Positions 7,870 to 8,091 of a DNA stretch of 8,091 nucleotides are shown one piece after another. Below the pieces are notes generated by a model. That model worked only from the letters and a program-made list of their open reading frames with translations, did not search any database and had not been told where the DNA came from. The position numbers were made by a program, and so were the translations under genes. Source of the stretch: Kiritimatiellia bacterium (GTDB taxonomy: Bacteria; Verrucomicrobiota; Kiritimatiellia; RFP12; UBA1067); contig JAFPDR010000215.1 of assembly GCA_017389885.1 (NCBI GenBank), forward strand, positions 1 through 8,091. Reading direction: 5' to 3'. Numbering within the stretch: the stretch's first letter is position 1; every line of letters starts with the position of its first letter.

Positions 7870-7876
7870 CTCCCTT
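7870..7876 (-). promoter_or_regulatory. Ribosome binding site of the beta-helix gene
   Basis: On the minus strand, AAGGGAG ends 6 bases before the ATG (7863-7861). It lies downstream of the predicted transcription start near 7878, so the leader is only about 15 bases and consists of little more than this site. It supports the chosen start, which also yields a proper signal peptide. Confidence 0.65.
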
Positions 7877-7884
7877 TCCCGGGT

Positions 7885-7912
7885 ATTATAGCAAAACCAG
7901 TCCGCGAGTCAA
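7885..7912 (-). promoter_or_regulatory. Strong sigma70-type promoter of the beta-helix gene
   Basis: Read on the minus strand, TTGACT (7912-7907) is followed by a 16-bp spacer and a perfect TATAAT (7890-7885). TG at 7893-7892 makes it an extended -10 (TGCTATAAT). Five of six -35 bases and all six -10 bases match the sigma70 consensus. Transcription should start near 7878, almost on the ribosome binding site, leaving a very short leader. The promoter is back to back with that of the XylR-like gene (-10 boxes 44 bp apart), so one regulator could control both. Confidence 0.8.
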
Positions 7913-7929
7913 CGCGGCGGCGGACGGAA

Positions 7930-7949
7930 ATGGTATAATATCTGCAATG
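7930..7949 (+). promoter_or_regulatory. Extended -10 promoter of the XylR-like gene
   Basis: TGGTATAAT at 7931-7939 is a perfect extended -10 element. No good -35 hexamer lies 15-19 bp upstream, where the sequence is GC-rich. Transcription should start near 7946, leaving a leader of about 30 bases before the ATG at 7976. The surrounding 20 bases match the block before the VWA gene (205-224) at 16 positions, including sequence downstream of the -10 box. Confidence 0.7.
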
Positions 7950-7959
7950 CAGGATTGCA
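7943..7959 (+). promoter_or_regulatory. Inverted repeat over the transcription start of the XylR-like gene (candidate operator)
   Basis: TGCAAT (7943-7948) and ATTGCA (7954-7959) are a perfect 6-bp inverted repeat with a 5-base spacer, starting four bases after the -10 box and spanning the predicted start site. The position would suit repression of the regulator gene, possibly by itself, or a small leader hairpin. The arms are AT-rich and no T-run follows, so a terminator is unlikely. The binding protein is unknown. Confidence 0.4.
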
Positions 7960-7975
7960 CGGAAAGAAACCAGAC

Positions 7976-8091
7976 ATGAAACGGATTGCGCTCATAATCG
8001 AAAACTCGCGCGAATACGGCCGCGGACTCGTCCGCGGCATCGCGGGATACGGACAGGAACGCCGCGACTGGCTGCTGCGGCTCCTGACGCC
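7976..8091 (+). CDS. XylR-like transcriptional regulator, N-terminal fragment (cut by window end)
   Basis: The frame from ATG 7976 stays open to the window edge (38 complete codons). It begins MKRIALIIENSREYGRGLV and continues RGIAGYG. This matches the start of the XylR family: a short beta-strand, then the E-x-S-R-x-Y-G-R-G-L-x-R-G-I segment of a LacI/GalR-type sugar-binding domain. In this family an AraC-type helix-turn-helix follows at the C-terminus, beyond the window. Such proteins sense a sugar and switch catabolic genes on or off. GGAAAG (7961-7966) is a fair ribosome binding site 9 bases before the ATG. It is transcribed divergently from the exported beta-helix gene, which is therefore its most obvious target. 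The ligand cannot be predicted, and the gene may not respond to xylose. Confidence 0.8.
   Translation, partial: MKRIALIIENSREYGRGLVRGIAGYGQERRDWLLRLLT

Noticed and set aside
7943..7959. Attenuator or terminator in the XylR-like leader
   Set aside because: Stem is six AT-rich pairs with no following T-run; an operator is the more plausible reading.

Overview
The window is a GC-rich stretch of bacterial DNA with two very large genes that converge tail to tail, and the first 38 codons of a third gene running off the right edge. The XylR-type regulator, the giant membrane-bound VWA protein, the exported multidomain carbohydrate-type protein and the TATAAT-like -10 boxes in a GC-rich background together suggest an uncultured member of the Planctomycetota-Verrucomicrobiota-Lentisphaerota group, with Kiritimatiellota-like bacteria as my best guess. 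That is an impression from gene content; there is no rRNA or marker gene to settle it.

Layout: positions 1-262 hold no convincing gene. They contain a terminator-like hairpin (48-76), a CTCTGC short tandem repeat (119-154), and the promoter and ribosome binding site of the first gene. Positions 263-4390 (+) encode a 1375-residue membrane protein with three von Willebrand factor A (VWA) domains and two glutamine-amidotransferase-like regions. It reads as a fusion of two proteins that are usually separate in Bat/MoxR-type loci. Positions 4339-7863 (-) encode an exported 1174-residue protein that joins a PmoA-like (DUF6807) domain, an aldose/hexose-phosphate mutarotase-like domain, a fibronectin-III-like linker, a right-handed parallel beta-helix and a C-terminal carbohydrate-binding-like sandwich. 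The two stop codons lie inside each other's genes, giving a 52-bp convergent coding overlap. Positions 7864-7975 are a compact divergent promoter region. Positions 7976-8091 (+) are the start of a XylR-like (LacI-fold sensor, AraC-type) regulator.

The right half looks like a glycan-utilisation locus: a sugar-sensing regulator transcribed divergently from a secreted carbohydrate-active-looking protein. The left gene is probably functionally separate and has its own promoter. All three genes have extended -10 elements (TGnTAWAAT). Two of them share a longer block that continues about ten bases past the -10 box. I found no RNA gene, CRISPR array, insertion sequence or attachment site.
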